Below are positions 31,985-43,150 of a DNA stretch of 64,000 nt, piece after piece. The position numbers were made by a program, and so were the translations under genes. The notes under the pieces are model-generated. The model did not search any database and was not told where the DNA came from. It saw only the letters and a list, made by a program, of their open reading frames with translations. The stretch covers positions 186,001-250,000 of the forward strand of contig JAGVSM010000922.1 of the NCBI GenBank assembly GCA_022494885.1, given 5' to 3'. This stretch comes from Micrasema longulum (Eukaryota > Arthropoda > Insecta > Trichoptera > Brachycentridae). Each line of letters starts with the position of its first letter. The first letter of the stretch is position 1.

Positions 31985-32250
31985 GTACAAACCCATGTAT
32001 TTACATCAAAACTTAATGGTGGGGGGATCGGTAGTGTATCTTCGTAATCGGTCGGGAAAAATTTGTCGTCAATTAAGATGTCACACTGAAAGCTGTCACT
32101 TTAGTGCGCAAATGTGTGTACCGTGACTTACGCATCCCCTTGTTTCATATCGATGCACCTACCCAAAACTTGAAGGTAGGGGGTCGGTGGTGTATTTTCG
32201 TAATCGCTAGAGAGAATTTATCTTCAACTGCACTGTTTTGGTGAAAGTAT
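31985..32250. repeat. diverged direct duplication of about 110 bp
   Basis: 31995-32090 and 32145-32245 share AAAACTTAATGG/AAAACTTGAAGG, GGGGGATCGGTAGTGTAT/GGGGGTCGGTGGTGTAT, TTCGTAATCG and a GTCxTCAA(T/C)T segment. The units are about 150 bp apart from start to start. No open frame is kept. The origin is unknown. Confidence 0.6.
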
Positions 32251-33200
32251 GACGTCTTTATCTTCCCATCATAATCGTGGCCCTGACTTTCTGTTTGTGG
32301 AGATATCTAAAGAGAAAGGTTTACGTCAACAAATGATAAATACTTATACAATTCACGTGAATTTATAGTGACGAAACAATGAAATGCCGGATGAAGTTTG
32401 TAAAAAATGAATGAAAAAAGTGTGATAAAAAGGCCAGCAATTGCCAGGCTAACAGAGGCGGATATTTAGTTGACATTGTTTTTCTTACGTAATTCCCAAC
32501 ATTCAATAAAATATTTTAACCATTAAAACTTTTAATTTTCAATTTCCACTAAACAATTCAAAAATAAAATAGTAAAACTTCTAAGCGAACTTCCCTGTAC
32601 TAGTATTTTTATTATTTATGTTTCGAGTGTACAATTTTATATGTGCAAGTTTATCTGCCTCTTATTTGAAATAAATTATGTGTATTTATTTAGGTACTCA
32701 TTTCGACCAATTGTTATTTAGGCCAGTCTGATTTTTGGATGGTTGGAAGATTTTGCTTTAAGCAATAAATCCAGCGGAGTGAAATTATTTTTGCACTTAA
32801 AGATTTAAATGCGTAATTGTATGAATTCAAAATTCAATATCAACTTTCTAATAAAACTTTATTAACTTCTGTGAATATCAATTAACTGTATCAAATGTAT
32901 TAAATAATAAAACTTTCTTACAGCTTACATATATCATTTCAAATTTCATTCAACTGATATGTATTACAATGTTATGAAAGGTATTAAAGTACCCGAAACT
33001 TTACCGATGAAATCAGTTGACACAAGCTAGTAGCAGACTAATCAAATTTACAATTTTCGTACATCAAAATAATTTGTATTCATAAATATATTCATGCAAT
33101 TAAACCAATTGTTTTCTTAGTGGCGCAATAATAATAATAACGTAATACGAGAATATAAAATTGATTTCATATACAACATTCTTACACGAGACAAGAACAG
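32251..33200. other. AT-rich stretch, nothing recognised
   Basis: No repeat family from this window and no convincing coding frame. Confidence 0.4.
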
Positions 33201-33955
33201 TTGAGACTTATTAGCCAGGTACTGAAATTATACAATAAACTAACACCCAAAAATGATGTCAATTATGTTTTTTATGCAGATGACTTACAACTTTTAAGAA
33301 TTATCAAAGACTTAAACGATGTTAACGTACTGCAAAAAAATATAGACAAGCTAAATGAATGGGGCAAACTCAATAAACTGTTTTTGAATGTTAAAAATTC
33401 TACCACATTCAATTGGTCCAGAAAACCCATGATGTCAAAATATTTTATTAATAATGTAGCCATTGAACAAGTCTATTCTATTTAAGACCTGGGTGTTACC
33501 TTTGATACTAAGTTTAATTTCTCACATCACTATGAAATTATCTCCAATAAGACTATGCAAATGTTAGGTTTTGTAATTTGTAACACTCGGCATTTATTAA
33601 ATATTGAAACAATCGTTATTTAATTTATGTTTTATTGTCAAATCACAGCTAGAGTAAGCATCTTCAGTTTGGATTTCTGCTTATTACTGCAACTCATATG
33701 ATCTTGAACGAGTACAAAGAAAGTTTTTAAAATGTATTCTATTTAAATTAGGTCTTCCTGTGTCAGAAATAAATTATAAATCCCTGATGACCGATTTCAA
33801 TTTACCATTACTGTCAAGCAGGAGGACAATAAATGACCTCTTGTTTATTTACAAATTATTAAAGAATAAAATAGATTTCCCTGAACTGTTGACTTTAAAT
33901 AAACTTTCGTATTCCACATAGACCAACAAGACATTATTTTTTGTTTTACAGCCAT
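33201..33955 (+). pseudogene. LINE reverse transcriptase with YADD catalytic box
   Basis: The 94-codon frame 33201-33485 contains DVNYVFYADDLQLLRII, then DKLNEWGKLNKLFLNVKNS. FYADD is the catalytic motif and the NEW-x-N-x-L-x-LN-x-KK(S/T) box follows as in Jockey/CR1-like RTs. After a stop at 33483 the frame continues with DLGVTFDTKFNFSHHYE, then MQMLGFVICNTRHLL and degenerates further. The region up to 33955 encodes eroded thumb and C-terminal segments on the same strand. At least five stops or shifts make it inactive. Confidence 0.88.
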
Positions 33956-33959
33956 CGTG

Positions 33960-34690
33960 ATAATTTATTTATATATACGCCCAATGGGCATTTTTATGGA
34001 CACATTTATACATAGAAAATTATTATAACAAAATTAGAAAGACTCAATGGTTTATAAAGACTTTGTGGGAGTGGAAGCGGGAGAGAGGTGTTTATAATTG
34101 AATTTGATTCAGTGATCGTTTGAAAGAAGACAACTTGTTATCAAAGAAATCAAGACTGGTATGTTTGTTGGCAGACCTAAGAATTCTGGGCATAGGGGAA
34201 TGAAAACCAGTTAGTTCTATGGTTATCGGTATGAAAGAGTTTTTGTCTGAGGTTTCTAGTTGGGATATTTAATTTTATTAAGCTCAGTAGTTCAGGCGCA
34301 TCTAAGATTGAGTTGAGAATTTTGAATAGGACTATAAGGTCGGATTTATTTCGACGGTTTTAAAGAGAAGATATATTTAAAAGTAGTTTCTAACTCATTA
34401 TACGTATATAGGTTTCTGGATAAGCCCAACCTCCAGCCCGTCTTTCTTAAAAATCGATGTTGAACTGATTCAATATTTTTGATGTGAACATCATAATATG
34501 GATACCAGATAACAGAGGAATACTCTAGGTGCGGGCGAACTAGGGAACCGAAGAGAGTTTTAAGGGTATTGATATTTTTGAAGTCAGCTGTGCTTTTGTT
34601 AATAAACCCAAGAAGTTTTAAGGATTACTAATGATTCATTGAATTCACCAGTTATTTGCATGCAGCGACCTGCAAATTAATACAGTGATG
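33960..34690 (-). pseudogene. LINE RT C-terminal third, convergent with its neighbour
   Basis: Read downward from 34640, the minus strand encodes LGFINKSTADFKNINTLKTL, FGSLVRPHLEYSSVIWYPYY, DVHIKNIESVQHRFLRKTGW, then RRNKSDL-like and LDAPELLSLIKLNIPTRNLR, and near 34190 FHSPMPRILRSANK. SLVR-LEYSSVIW-PY, IExVQ-RFLR and PELLxxI-x-VPxRxxR are strong CR1/Jockey markers. The two LINE relics (33201 plus and 33960 minus) meet tail to tail. Confidence 0.88.
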
Positions 34691-35793
34691 ATTTAAATTT
34701 ATTTTGTACCGCGCCGCTAATGATCAAGTCATGTGTTTTGAAAAAGAATTAAGAATCAAAAATTCTAATAATGATTAGTTCTTCACTTTTGCTTTTACTC
34801 TTTACTCTTGTGTGTACAATTATTTTTTCAATTTATTATTGTTTAATATTAATATTTATTTAAACTATGAAGTAAACTTTTTAACTTTCCTTTTAAAGTC
34901 CTTTCTTTTTTTTTCTTTTTTTTCTTTTCTTCCTCTTTTTTGAAACTGCTATTCTTTAATTTGCCTTTATTTTCCAAAGGTAAATATTTAAACATGTTAC
35001 AGGTGTAATATTTGTTTTTTTTTATATGGACAAATATTGTTTACCATTGTATACTTTTCTCGATGTTTTCTTTCTTTAATATTATGCTATTTTTCGTTGT
35101 ATTTTTTTTCACTGGTTTTATTGTAATTATGTAAAATATTTATGGAACGTAAATAAATAAATAAATAAAACTAACTCTTAAAAGACGGTGCTGAATAATC
35201 CCTTTGCAGCCGGTGGTGTAACACAATGTGACCACAAGCATAAGTCGAGATATTTTGAAATGTAAGCTAAAATACCAAATTATTTACAATGGTATGTGTT
35301 AAAAATGATCTTTATTCAAAGATGTTACATAAAAAATATAAAATTAAAGCATATTTATGCAAAATAAAGTTAGAAATTGTGTTCATTCCTTTTAAAATCC
35401 CGCCAGCAAGCGCTGCCGCCCGCGTCTGGTTGTCGACTGAATTCCGAATTACACTTACGACTGAATTTAGCGGAAATAGATCAACCGGGAGACTAGAAAG
35501 TATGCTATGCTAATACAACTCTTATTTGAATGCAAAAAAGAATATCAAATTTTTATTGCAAATAAATACTAGATTTTATAAGAATAAATAAAAACGCTGT
35601 TAAAACATATTCTTAGAATAATATTGAAATAAAACCTAAAAAAATAGCAAAAAAAACTTGTAAGAAATAAAATAATAGTACGTAATACGTGATATAATCA
35701 AATCATAATTAAACATACACAAAAATGACAACGTAAACACGTTTTTTAAAACTAGTTACGAACAAATTTTTTGAACACTTTAAATGAAATAAC
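34691..35793. other. no gene recognised
   Basis: Long T-rich tracts (34890-34930) and an AAAT microsatellite at 35150-35168. The block 35395-35500 is GC-richer; its 74-codon frame (35289-35513) shows no recognisable domain. Confidence 0.4.
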
Positions 35794-35960
35794 TTTGCAC
35801 ACTTCCTTGGGTACACTTCCACTTATTTGTTTGACCAATTAGCGCTTTCATCCCCTAATGGACATCTTCAGACTGGGGAATATTATAAAATGTAAGGATG
35901 ATTTATAGAAATCAAAATATTATCTTAAGTGTGGAAATGAGTGGAAGTGTACCAAGTATT
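35794..35960 (-). repeat. PLE terminal repeat with well-preserved hammerhead core
   Basis: On the minus strand: helix I CCAGT (35872-35876), CTGAAGA (35865-35871), helix II GTCC/GGAT, GAAA (35846-35849), palindrome AGCGCT (35841-35846), A at the cleavage position (35840), then ATTGG (35835-35839), which pairs with CCAGT through one G-U wobble. All invariant core bases of a type I hammerhead are present, with one extra T before helix II. Inverted arms (GTACACTTCCACT near 35811 and AGTGGAAGTGTAC near 35940) flank the motif. Confidence 0.72.
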
Positions 35961-37164
35961 TTTGATTAATAACTTATATGTAAATGTATGTAAATATTAC
36001 ATCATTACAATGAAATTCCATCAAGAATTGTCAAAAAATAATTTAAATCAGATAAATTGTGAATAAATTGTAGAAACATTTCGGGAACACGGTGTGTTAA
36101 ATACAGCGTCAGCTCAGTATACTACAAAAAACTTCACGCGACTGATGTGTTCTCTGTCCCACAAGTGGTATAATTCTGTATCGTGCTCTTTCGGTATTGT
36201 TTTCTCGGTCACTCAAGCTCCGCCCCTAACGAATAGTGTCCTTGTCGGTCTTCTGATATGCTATATTCTCGTGCTCTTTCTTATAAAATTTAATAAACCA
36301 CTTATAATACTGGCATCTCTTTCGTTTGTTTTAATTTATTTTACAAAATGAAGAAAATGTTTTTTATAGAAAAAGCCCGTGCATTTTTTATAAAAATGTT
36401 TCCTTATTTTGGTGTAAAAAAGTCCATATAAGAATTACAAAAAATATGAGTTGGTTATTTAAAAAAATAAGAGAGTTATTAAACGTTTTTTACCCGAGGT
36501 AGACATCCGTTACCGCATAGCCACACATGAGCTAAGCAAAAAACTCAGACAATCTTTCCAAAAGATGTTAAAAATATAATCATTAACAATAAACTGTAAA
36601 TTTTAAAAATAAATATTATATTGTTTAATTAATGTAATAGGTAAGGTTTTAAAAGTAAATAAACTTCAAATAAAATTAACTAAAGTAACTAATGTAAACT
36701 CTTACACGTATAATATTTATATATAAACTAAATTTCAAAGCCTCGTGAACCATTTTTCCTCATTACTTTCAATAAAAGCTTTCTCCTGGGGCATTATTGT
36801 CAGACTCGGGCGAACGGGACACTTCTCTCGGAATAGAGTCCATCTTGAGTCAACACACGGTGAATTGATTCCAATCGCATTTTACAGCGTGTCTTCATTT
36901 TAGCTGAGGGACAAAAGAGATTGAATTTTCCAACTGACAAAGAGAAACCTGAAGAGTTTGCGGAGCCAGAATACTCCCCGGACTAAGGGTAGCGAGTACA
37001 AGTGTAATCTGATATTGGATAAGGAAGAAACAATACGTTTCCGGAACATTGTGTTATCAAATGTGTTCATAAGTCTACAACAATTCTTATCAGCGCCTAA
37101 TGTAGTATTTTGTAAAAATACAGTAGAATATTTTTGAAACTATTGTGTAGCTATGATTTAATAC
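35961..37164. other. no gene recognised
   Basis: Two GC-richer patches (36100-36260 and 36780-37010) stand out in otherwise AT-rich DNA. Neither has a convincing frame: the 85-codon frame at 36094-36351 ends in a hydrophobic low-complexity tail and has no repeat or domain match. Confidence 0.4.
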
Positions 37165-37380
37165 AAGTCTATGAAGGATACAAGACTTAACATATGTCTC
37201 TTATTTATTTAAATGATGGAATTTTTTGTAATCTTCAAATGAACATTTTAGCAATGGATTTGGAAAGTAAGATTTATACGAATATGCTGGATTTTTTAAC
37301 AAAAAGTATTTATCCTTACTACGAAGAATAATTATACGAATGAAAGTGATGCCGATAACATAATAAATCTATTCTTTTCA
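37165..37380 (+). repeat. dispersed repeat, copy 2 (partner at 415-625)
   Basis: Same element as at 415-625, same strand: ACAAGTCTATGAAGGATACA, AAATGATGGAATTTTTTGTA, TGGATTTGGAAAG and GTGATGCCGATAACATAATA. Non-coding. Confidence 0.6.
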
Positions 37381-37439
37381 TTCTTTATTCATTCAGGCAA
37401 CTCTTCATACATTTTTAAACCCATATCTTTTTTTTATTT

Positions 37440-37620
37440 ATATATTTTATGTTTTATATTTACAAGCCAGCTAACAAAGGTACATATCCCGTTCTAAGCT
37501 AGGCCGTTTTGATCCATAATATTAATTTACAAGTTTATTTATTTTAAAGAAAGAACAGACAAATAAAATATAAACTGACTTATTTACACATATTCATGTT
37601 TATTTGAAAAATAAACATTT
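37440..37620 (-). repeat. unclassified repeat (partner at 49600-49800)
   Basis: ACATATCCCGTTCTAAGCTA, CATAATATTAATTTACAAG and AAGAAAGAACAG correspond to ACATACCCCGTTTTAAGCTA, CATAATATTATTTTACAAG and AAGAAAGAACAG in the 49.6 kb copy. It resembles a LINE 3' UTR; strand is inferred from the T-rich left side. Confidence 0.55.
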
Positions 37621-37679
37621 TAATTTATGTAGGCGAAACTTCATGATTGACATTTGTTTTTTTTAATATTTTTTTTTTT

Positions 37680-37965
37680 TCAACAAATTACAACAGGGGT
37701 GGAGAATACTTTAAAGAAGGGAATATTGAAGTCTAGACATTTACAGGGCTTATGATCTGTCATTGGCTGGTTTAAGTGGCCACTTTACACACTGAGTAAC
37801 ATTCGTATTTCTTGCATTCTTCCATTTGTTGATTTAAGTGAAGTAAAAGAGCTGAAACCTTTTTTGTTGTGAAGATATTCATCTGACTGAATTATTTCAC
37901 ATACTAGGCAACGCCTGAAAAAAATATACGAATTTTCAAACTTCTTTTTTATAAATTTTTTGTGT
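37680..37965 (+). mobile_element. TIR family E element, partial
   Basis: AAATTACAACAGGGGTGGAG, CATTTACAGGGCTTATGATC, GGCCACTTTACACACTGAG, AAAAGAGCTGAAACC and CATACTAGGCAACGCCTGAA match 24680-24950 and 55480-55740. The terminal hairpin is missing. Confidence 0.7.
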
Positions 37966-38029
37966 TTTATTTTCACCATCCAGTAAGAATCTCCAATCCA
38001 CGGCATGTATCAACCTATTTGACTACCTA

Positions 38030-38245
38030 CGACCAGTGTCATGAATGAGCGAGGTTAACATTTTCTTCAACTTGAGAACACTCTCGCGTTTCCATAATTC
38101 TGGCAACAAGTTATAGACCTTCTTGCCAACGTATTAGTATTGCCTCGATGACAGAACTGTGTTGACCCCTTCTGTTAGTATCATATCCCTACTGGAGTAT
38201 CTTGTATTAAGGTCATGGTTGACGGTTGGGTATGTGTGTAACCAC
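38030..38245 (-). pseudogene. LINE RT C-terminal fragment
   Basis: The minus strand encodes HDLNTRYSSRDMILTEGVNT, VLSSRQY, a stop, YVGKKVYNLLPELWKRESVL and KLKKMLTSLIHDTGRR. The TRxxxD, GKKVYNLLP and K-FK-LK-x-L order is typical for the end of CR1/Jockey-like RTs and parallels GQRG-x-YYSSKVYNLLP at 26020. Confidence 0.8.
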
Positions 38246-38639
38246 TGGCGTTCTCAATATATGCTTTATATTAATACTAGTATTTAATGGAAAAAGGAAA
38301 TAAAGATAGAGGAAAAAGGAGAGAAGATGTTCTGTAGGTTTGATTTAAACAGAGATACTGAAGAAACATATTTGGTAGAGGATAGAAAATGACTTCATAG
38401 TCGAGCCGCATGGGGACTTGAAGGCTAGATATGTAGAATACAGTTCTGCGTGTAAAATAGAATTACAACCATGAACGAGCGCTTTCGACTCGATGGGATA
38501 CCTCAGGTAAAAATCCTGAAAACGTAAATCGATTGGAGAAAAATTCACCTCATAGTACAGTGGTTCGTGAGTTTTTAGCACACTTAGTACACTTGAATTC
38601 CTGTGCTCAATTACTGGCAGCATAAAAGTGAAACATAGG
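38246..38639. other. no gene recognised
   Basis: A 92-codon minus frame (38345-38623) has no recognisable motif or repeat partner; I do not call it. Confidence 0.35.
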
Positions 38640-38785
38640 CTTTAAAGTTGGTGGTGCATTGAAATATTTCATTGTTCCGGACTGGCACCTGAAGTGTAAA
38701 CCTGATTACCTTACCGTCTATGTACCAAAAATGATCCAGATACGCTTCAATCGGAGTATCAATGCAGTGCCTCATGCATAACTGA
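38640..38785 (+). repeat. SINE family B, body fragment
   Basis: GGCACCTGAAGTGTAAACCT, GATTACCTTACCGTCTATGT, GATACGCTTCAATCGG and TATCAATGCAGTGCCTCATG follow the order of the full copy at 16800-16920, strongly diverged. Confidence 0.6.
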
Positions 38786-39004
38786 ATACAAAATTGGAAA
38801 AAAATGAATAAATATTTTAATTGCTTTGAATATCACAAAAAATAAATCTTTTATTTTGGATCTATGCATGTTTTTAAAAAAAATTAACAGTGAATATTTT
38901 TTTGCATTTTTGTTCATTTTTCCATCTATATGAAAAAATATTTTTTTTGCGTATGCCTGCATTAGTGTTATTACTAGGATTAATAAAAAAAAATATGTTT
39001 GTGA

Positions 39005-39245
39005 TAATGTTGGGATTATGCCTACTCCGGAGAAACTAAAAGAAACTTGATTCCGATGGTACAGACACGTTAAGAGACGGAATTACGATCATGTGGTCAG
39101 ACTTGCCCTGGATATTCCCACACAAACGAGAGCTCGAGGTCGTCCATAAGCCACCTGGTGGACTAATATTGAGAGGGACCTGAGAATAAAGAGATGACAC
39201 TAGATAGGAAGGATTGGAGACGGCGTACTATAAAGGCCGACCCTA
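39005..39245 (+). pseudogene. LINE family N RT C-terminal domain
   Basis: The translation (with two frame changes) reads PTPEKLKET then RWYRHVKRRNYDHVVRLALD, IPTQTRARGRP, TWWTNIERDLRIK and TLDRKDWRRRTIKADPR followed by a stop. K-E-x-RWYGHVxRR, LxxPxxRxRGRPxxTWxDxIxxDL and DRxxWRxxxxxADP is the C-terminal signature of RTE-like and related LINEs. A short second fragment is at 12801-12860. Confidence 0.82.
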
Positions 39246-39724
39246 GATAAACTGAGAACAATTAGTGAAACAATAGTATATCTGAAATATTTTTGTTATT
39301 TTTACAAATTACTCAAATGTGGTAACACAGATATAACGATCTGTAAATAATAACTCATTTTGCATAATGCGAATTTCGGAACTAAATAATTAGGTTCATA
39401 ATAACTTTTTTTGCTCTCCTGAAAAGTTACACTTTTGCCGTTATGCTCTAATATCCGCCCATCAAATAATTAGAACGTTAATTCTAAGATCATCCTATTT
39501 CAAACTTATAGGTCTTGTTACTATACGTATTGACCACTAAATGAAATTGACTCTAAACTGCGATCGACGTTTTTGAGACAGATAGGGGAATACATAATTG
39601 ATTTGACAGCTGCTGTCAAAATAGACTAATCCGAAGTGATTTGGGATTGCAAACATTGTTTACTAGGAGCAGATACTTAAAAAATTAACGAATCTGGTAT
39701 TTTTTTTTAATTTTTAAATTTTAA
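39246..39724. other. AT-rich stretch, nothing recognised
   Basis: No repeat or coding match recognised. Confidence 0.4.
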
Positions 39725-40015
39725 AACGCCATTTCTTCTTAGGAATAGGAAGAAAGGATGGACCGCCACATACGTCTATCCTGACATACATTCTTAGCCA
39801 TATTCATACATCTTATCATATGTGCCCTTCGGTTGCGTCTGCTTTTAACATGATCAGTTTTGAGATTTTGATCTATCTGATTATGCCAAGTCTTTCTTGG
39901 TCACGTCCACGTCCAACGATAACATTTATTCTTGCCATATATGTCTGTTTAACCACTCTTCGTCAACTTTTCGTTCTGCATGACCAAACTATCTTAATGA
40001 CGTTTCCTCAATATT
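39725..40015 (-). pseudogene. LINE family F (second subfamily) fragment
   Basis: On the minus strand it parallels 48600-48810 and 42330-42560: a region for GHxERxDE-like residues, a lysine/arginine-rich stretch with TWHDQI-like residues and KSRxxRR. The nucleotide blocks CATGACCAAACTATCTTAA and ATATTCATACATCTTATCAT are shared. Several frameshifts. Confidence 0.65.
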
Positions 40016-40059
40016 ATCAAGTAAACTTAGTATTATCGGTTTCTCGCCTTTAGACAGAT

Positions 40060-40120
40060 TGCCTAGGGCAATTTCTTTCTTCTTAAACCGTTCAGTTTGA
40101 GAAAATTACAAGTAGATATA
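40060..40120 (-). repeat. LINE family L 3' terminal motif
   Basis: GATTGCCTAGGGCAATTTCT and TTAAACCGTTCAGTTTGAGA match 10080-10130. A solitary 3' end, adjacent to the family F fragment. Confidence 0.55.
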
Positions 40121-40317
40121 TTACGGAAGGAGTTCACACATAAAAAAAACGCTTAGAAGTCAGAGCTCTCATACTAAAAAAAAACTTATGTGTAATGGTG
40201 ACAGCCAACATAAGCCGAAAAAAGAGACGGACTTTAGTGTAATTTTATTGAATACCCGAAGTTAAAAGATTTTTTAAAACATTAACAAAAACAGCACTGT
40301 ATAAATGTGTAATTAAA

Positions 40318-40680
40318 TAACAACAACAACAAACCATCACGCCGTTTCCCCGTAAGGGTAGGCAGAGACTCAGTCTTTGCATACAGACATCGTTTCCTCT
40401 ACATTCATACATCTTCTCATGTACGCACGCCAATTATTCCTACTTTTGACATATCCATCTTCAAGTATTTGATGAACTTGATTGTGCCATATCTTTCTCG
40501 GTCTTTCTCATTTCTTGCATCAATCAACATTCGCATCGTAGTTCCTTTTAGCCGTTTTTTTGCTGTCCATTTGCTCCACATGTCCAAACCAACGCAGCAC
40601 CCCTTTCTTGAGTCTGTGGAAAATGCATGTCTCAGCCTTACACAGTTCACAGATTTATACATTTGTACATCGTTTTACTT
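40318..40680 (-). pseudogene. LINE family F C-terminal end, with (TTG)n tail
   Basis: Minus-strand coding blocks correspond to KKRLKG-like, HNQVHQILEDGYVKSRNNWR, ACMRRCMNVEETMSVCKD and a final YPYGETA, stop. The 3' end is GGCGTGATGG followed by repeats of TTG (complement at 40318-40335). Frameshifts near 40540 and 40600 break it. Confidence 0.75.
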
Positions 40681-42004
40681 AAAACGAAATTATTTTCTAA
40701 TGACTTAAGTATAATTTTATCGTTTTATCTGAGATTATAAAAAAATCAGGGTTTTTCAATAAATTAAACGACAATTTGTTGAAAGAAGTTTTTGTAGATT
40801 TTATCATCAGTAAGAAAAAAATACAAAATCTTAGAAAATACTAAATGAATATTTTCAACGATGAACTTAAAATTTTATTAAAAACAACTAATTTATGTAG
40901 GTAGAATTTTTAAAAATATACTTCCATCTACATGCCAAAAAACAATTTAATTAATTATTTTTTAACGTGAATTTTCTCGAGGCTTTTAATATTTTTTTCC
41001 CGAAGATTAATGAAAGAAAAAATATTTAGAAATTCGTCATCAAGATAAATTGTTGAGCCTACCTAAACTTTCTTCGCAAGTAATCAAATTTGTATCATTA
41101 GTCATAATTGCTCTTAAAATAACATTTCAGTTAATTTAACAAAAATACATTCCTGTTTTATTCGACCCGCCCGGCCGGCCGTTAGAACTTTTATCCAACG
41201 GTATGAACTTTTTCAGCCGACTAACATAAATGATTAAACTTTAAGTCTGTTTCTTCTTTCTTTTTTTCTTTCTAAATGTTTTCCTCTCCTGTTCAGCTGT
41301 GCCTTTGCCGGATCATAAAAGTTACATAATTAAGGAACACGTTAAGTTAAGTTCCGAGACAGAATTGTAATAATTAGTAAGTTGGAAAGTATTATTGTCA
41401 ATTAAGGAAGAAACTGTCCACGGATGATGCTTCATTAGTGAATTATTAAGAATTGTTTGTGAAGCTTGACTTTTGCGCATTTTGAACAGAAGAAAACCGA
41501 GAACCAAGCATTTATGTGACGTTAACATGTGCGTAGGTTCACACTCCGTGGAGAATAAAATTAATGTAATATTTTTGCATTGTGAGTTTATTTATGCTTT
41601 ATTAAATTAGTTCACAACATCTTTTGAACTAATTTAAACTCTTAGTAGCATTTCAATTTTAAAAAAAAATTTCTTAAGAACATATTTTTTCAAATTAATT
41701 TGAAATATTTTAATGCTTTATTTATTTTTTTTTTATTTTTTCATTTAACAATAGGTATAAGTACAAAAAATACAAAAAAAACTTTTATATTAACACAAAA
41801 AAAGACAGCTTAAATCTCTTGTACAATGAGTTTTGAGACTTTTTTTTTCATAATATTGATGTTTTTGTTGATATTTCTTGGTAAATTTCCATAGTTAATG
41901 ATTATGATAAAATTATAGATAAACTTATCAATGAAATACTTATTTGAACTTACCTCCAAAATATGTTAAGAATAGTATAAAAGCTGTAGACGTTGTAAAC
42001 AATT
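40681..42004. other. no gene recognised; one GC-richer patch
   Basis: A patch at 41163-41190 contains CCGCCCGGCCGGCCG, unusual here. The DNA from 41200 to 41560 looks single-copy and non-coding. No family of this window was recognised. Confidence 0.35.
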
Positions 42005-42060
42005 CACCAGTCTTGAAGATGCTTACTTAGGCGAAAGCGCTCGTTGGTCAAAATAATAGA
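42005..42060 (+). repeat. hammerhead-like motif, PLE terminal relic (AGCGCT type)
   Basis: Helix I ACCAGT (42006-42011) pairs with GTTGGT (42043-42048). Between them: CTTGAAGA (one extra T in the CTGAAGA box), a short helix II (GC/GC), GAAA (42033-42036), palindrome AGCGCT (42036-42041) and C at the cleavage site (42042). It is a close relative of the motif at 35835-35876 on the other strand. Confidence 0.6.
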
Positions 42061-42319
42061 AAGTAAAACTAAACCAAGAAGTTTCATTAATAAGTTTATT
42101 TATTATTTTATCATTATTATGAACTTTGTTTTTTTCCTTATTTGTAATCTTATCTTTTTTATCCCCAGTTTCATATGTATGACGTTTTTGTTAAAATTTT
42201 ATTTTATTTTTTATTTTATTTATCCCCTAAATTACTTTGTGTATAAAAATTGTTACATTATATTTTATTTATTGCTTAAGTTTAAGTATAAACTAGTGAT
42301 TGTTAAATATCTGTAATTC

Positions 42320-42900
42320 GTTACTACAACTACCATCACGCCATTTCCCCGTGGACCGCTACATGCATCTATCCTGGCATATTCATACATCTTGTCATAT
42401 ATAGCCTTCGATTCTGTCTCCTTTTGACATGACCAGACTTTTGGTTTTTGGTTTTCCTAATCATGCCACGTCTTCCTTTGTCACCCTCGTCCAACTTTGC
42501 GGTTCATTATTCTGTTTTACCATTCTTTCGTCATCCATTAGTACTACTTGACCAAACCATTTCAGAGACCTTTTCTTAATACCATACCTGACTAAGATTT
42601 ACACTCTCATCTGATTTCATCATTCGTAATCCGGTCATGCATTGATTTCCCACACATTTGTCAAAGAGATAGCATTTCGACCGCATTTACTCTGTTTTCA
42701 TTCTTTCTCTTCCAATTCCATGTTTCACTTCCAAACAATAGTGTTTTGACTTGAACTCCGTAGTGCACTGCCAGTTTTGCTTCGATGGATATATTTTTTT
42801 AGCAATTACTGTGTCAGCACTCAGGTGCGCCGTTCATTTTGTTACCCGCATTTACTCTCCTTTCAACATATTTTTCTACTCTTACAATTCTTGAAAACAC
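42320..42900 (-). pseudogene. LINE family F (second subfamily), long degraded C-terminus
   Basis: The minus strand from 42870 carries ERRVNAG, then EAKLAVHYGVQVKTLLFGSE, TWNWKRKNENRVNAVEML and, further on, MDDERMVK and a region before the terminal GGCGTGATGG (42338-42348 complement). It parallels 48375-48815 closely but has more frameshifts. The tail after the terminal motif is TAGTTGTAG. Confidence 0.78.
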
Positions 42901-42949
42901 GCTTCCCTGTTTCTTTTTCAAAAACGTGTTTTTTTAAATGAAAAATAAA

Positions 42950-43150
42950 TAATATTACTAATGTTTTGAGTATGTCTAAATGTTTGCACAGGCTGGATTT
43001 TCTCCTCGGGGATTCAGATCAATTTTTTTCACAACACAGGGAAAACATTTTATAAAAGGGAATATGAAAGTCTAGGCATTTACAGAGCTTATGACCTATC
43101 GTTGGCTGGTTTAAGCGGTCACTTTACAGACTAGACTATAAATTTAGATT
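42950..43150 (+). mobile_element. TIR family E element, left end and part of body
   Basis: AATGTTTTGAGTATGTCTAA, ATGTTTGCACAGGCTGGATT, then CACAACACAGGGAAAACATT, GTCTAGGCATTTACAGAGCT and GGTCACTTTACAGACT. This copy shows the left terminus, which is the inverted match of the right terminus at 24995-25045. Confidence 0.7.

Noticed and set aside
42044..42316. 90-codon frame rich in Phe, Ile and Tyr, resembling a mitochondrial-type membrane protein
   Set aside because: It is a by-product of a T- and A-rich low-complexity tract; no conserved residues are visible.
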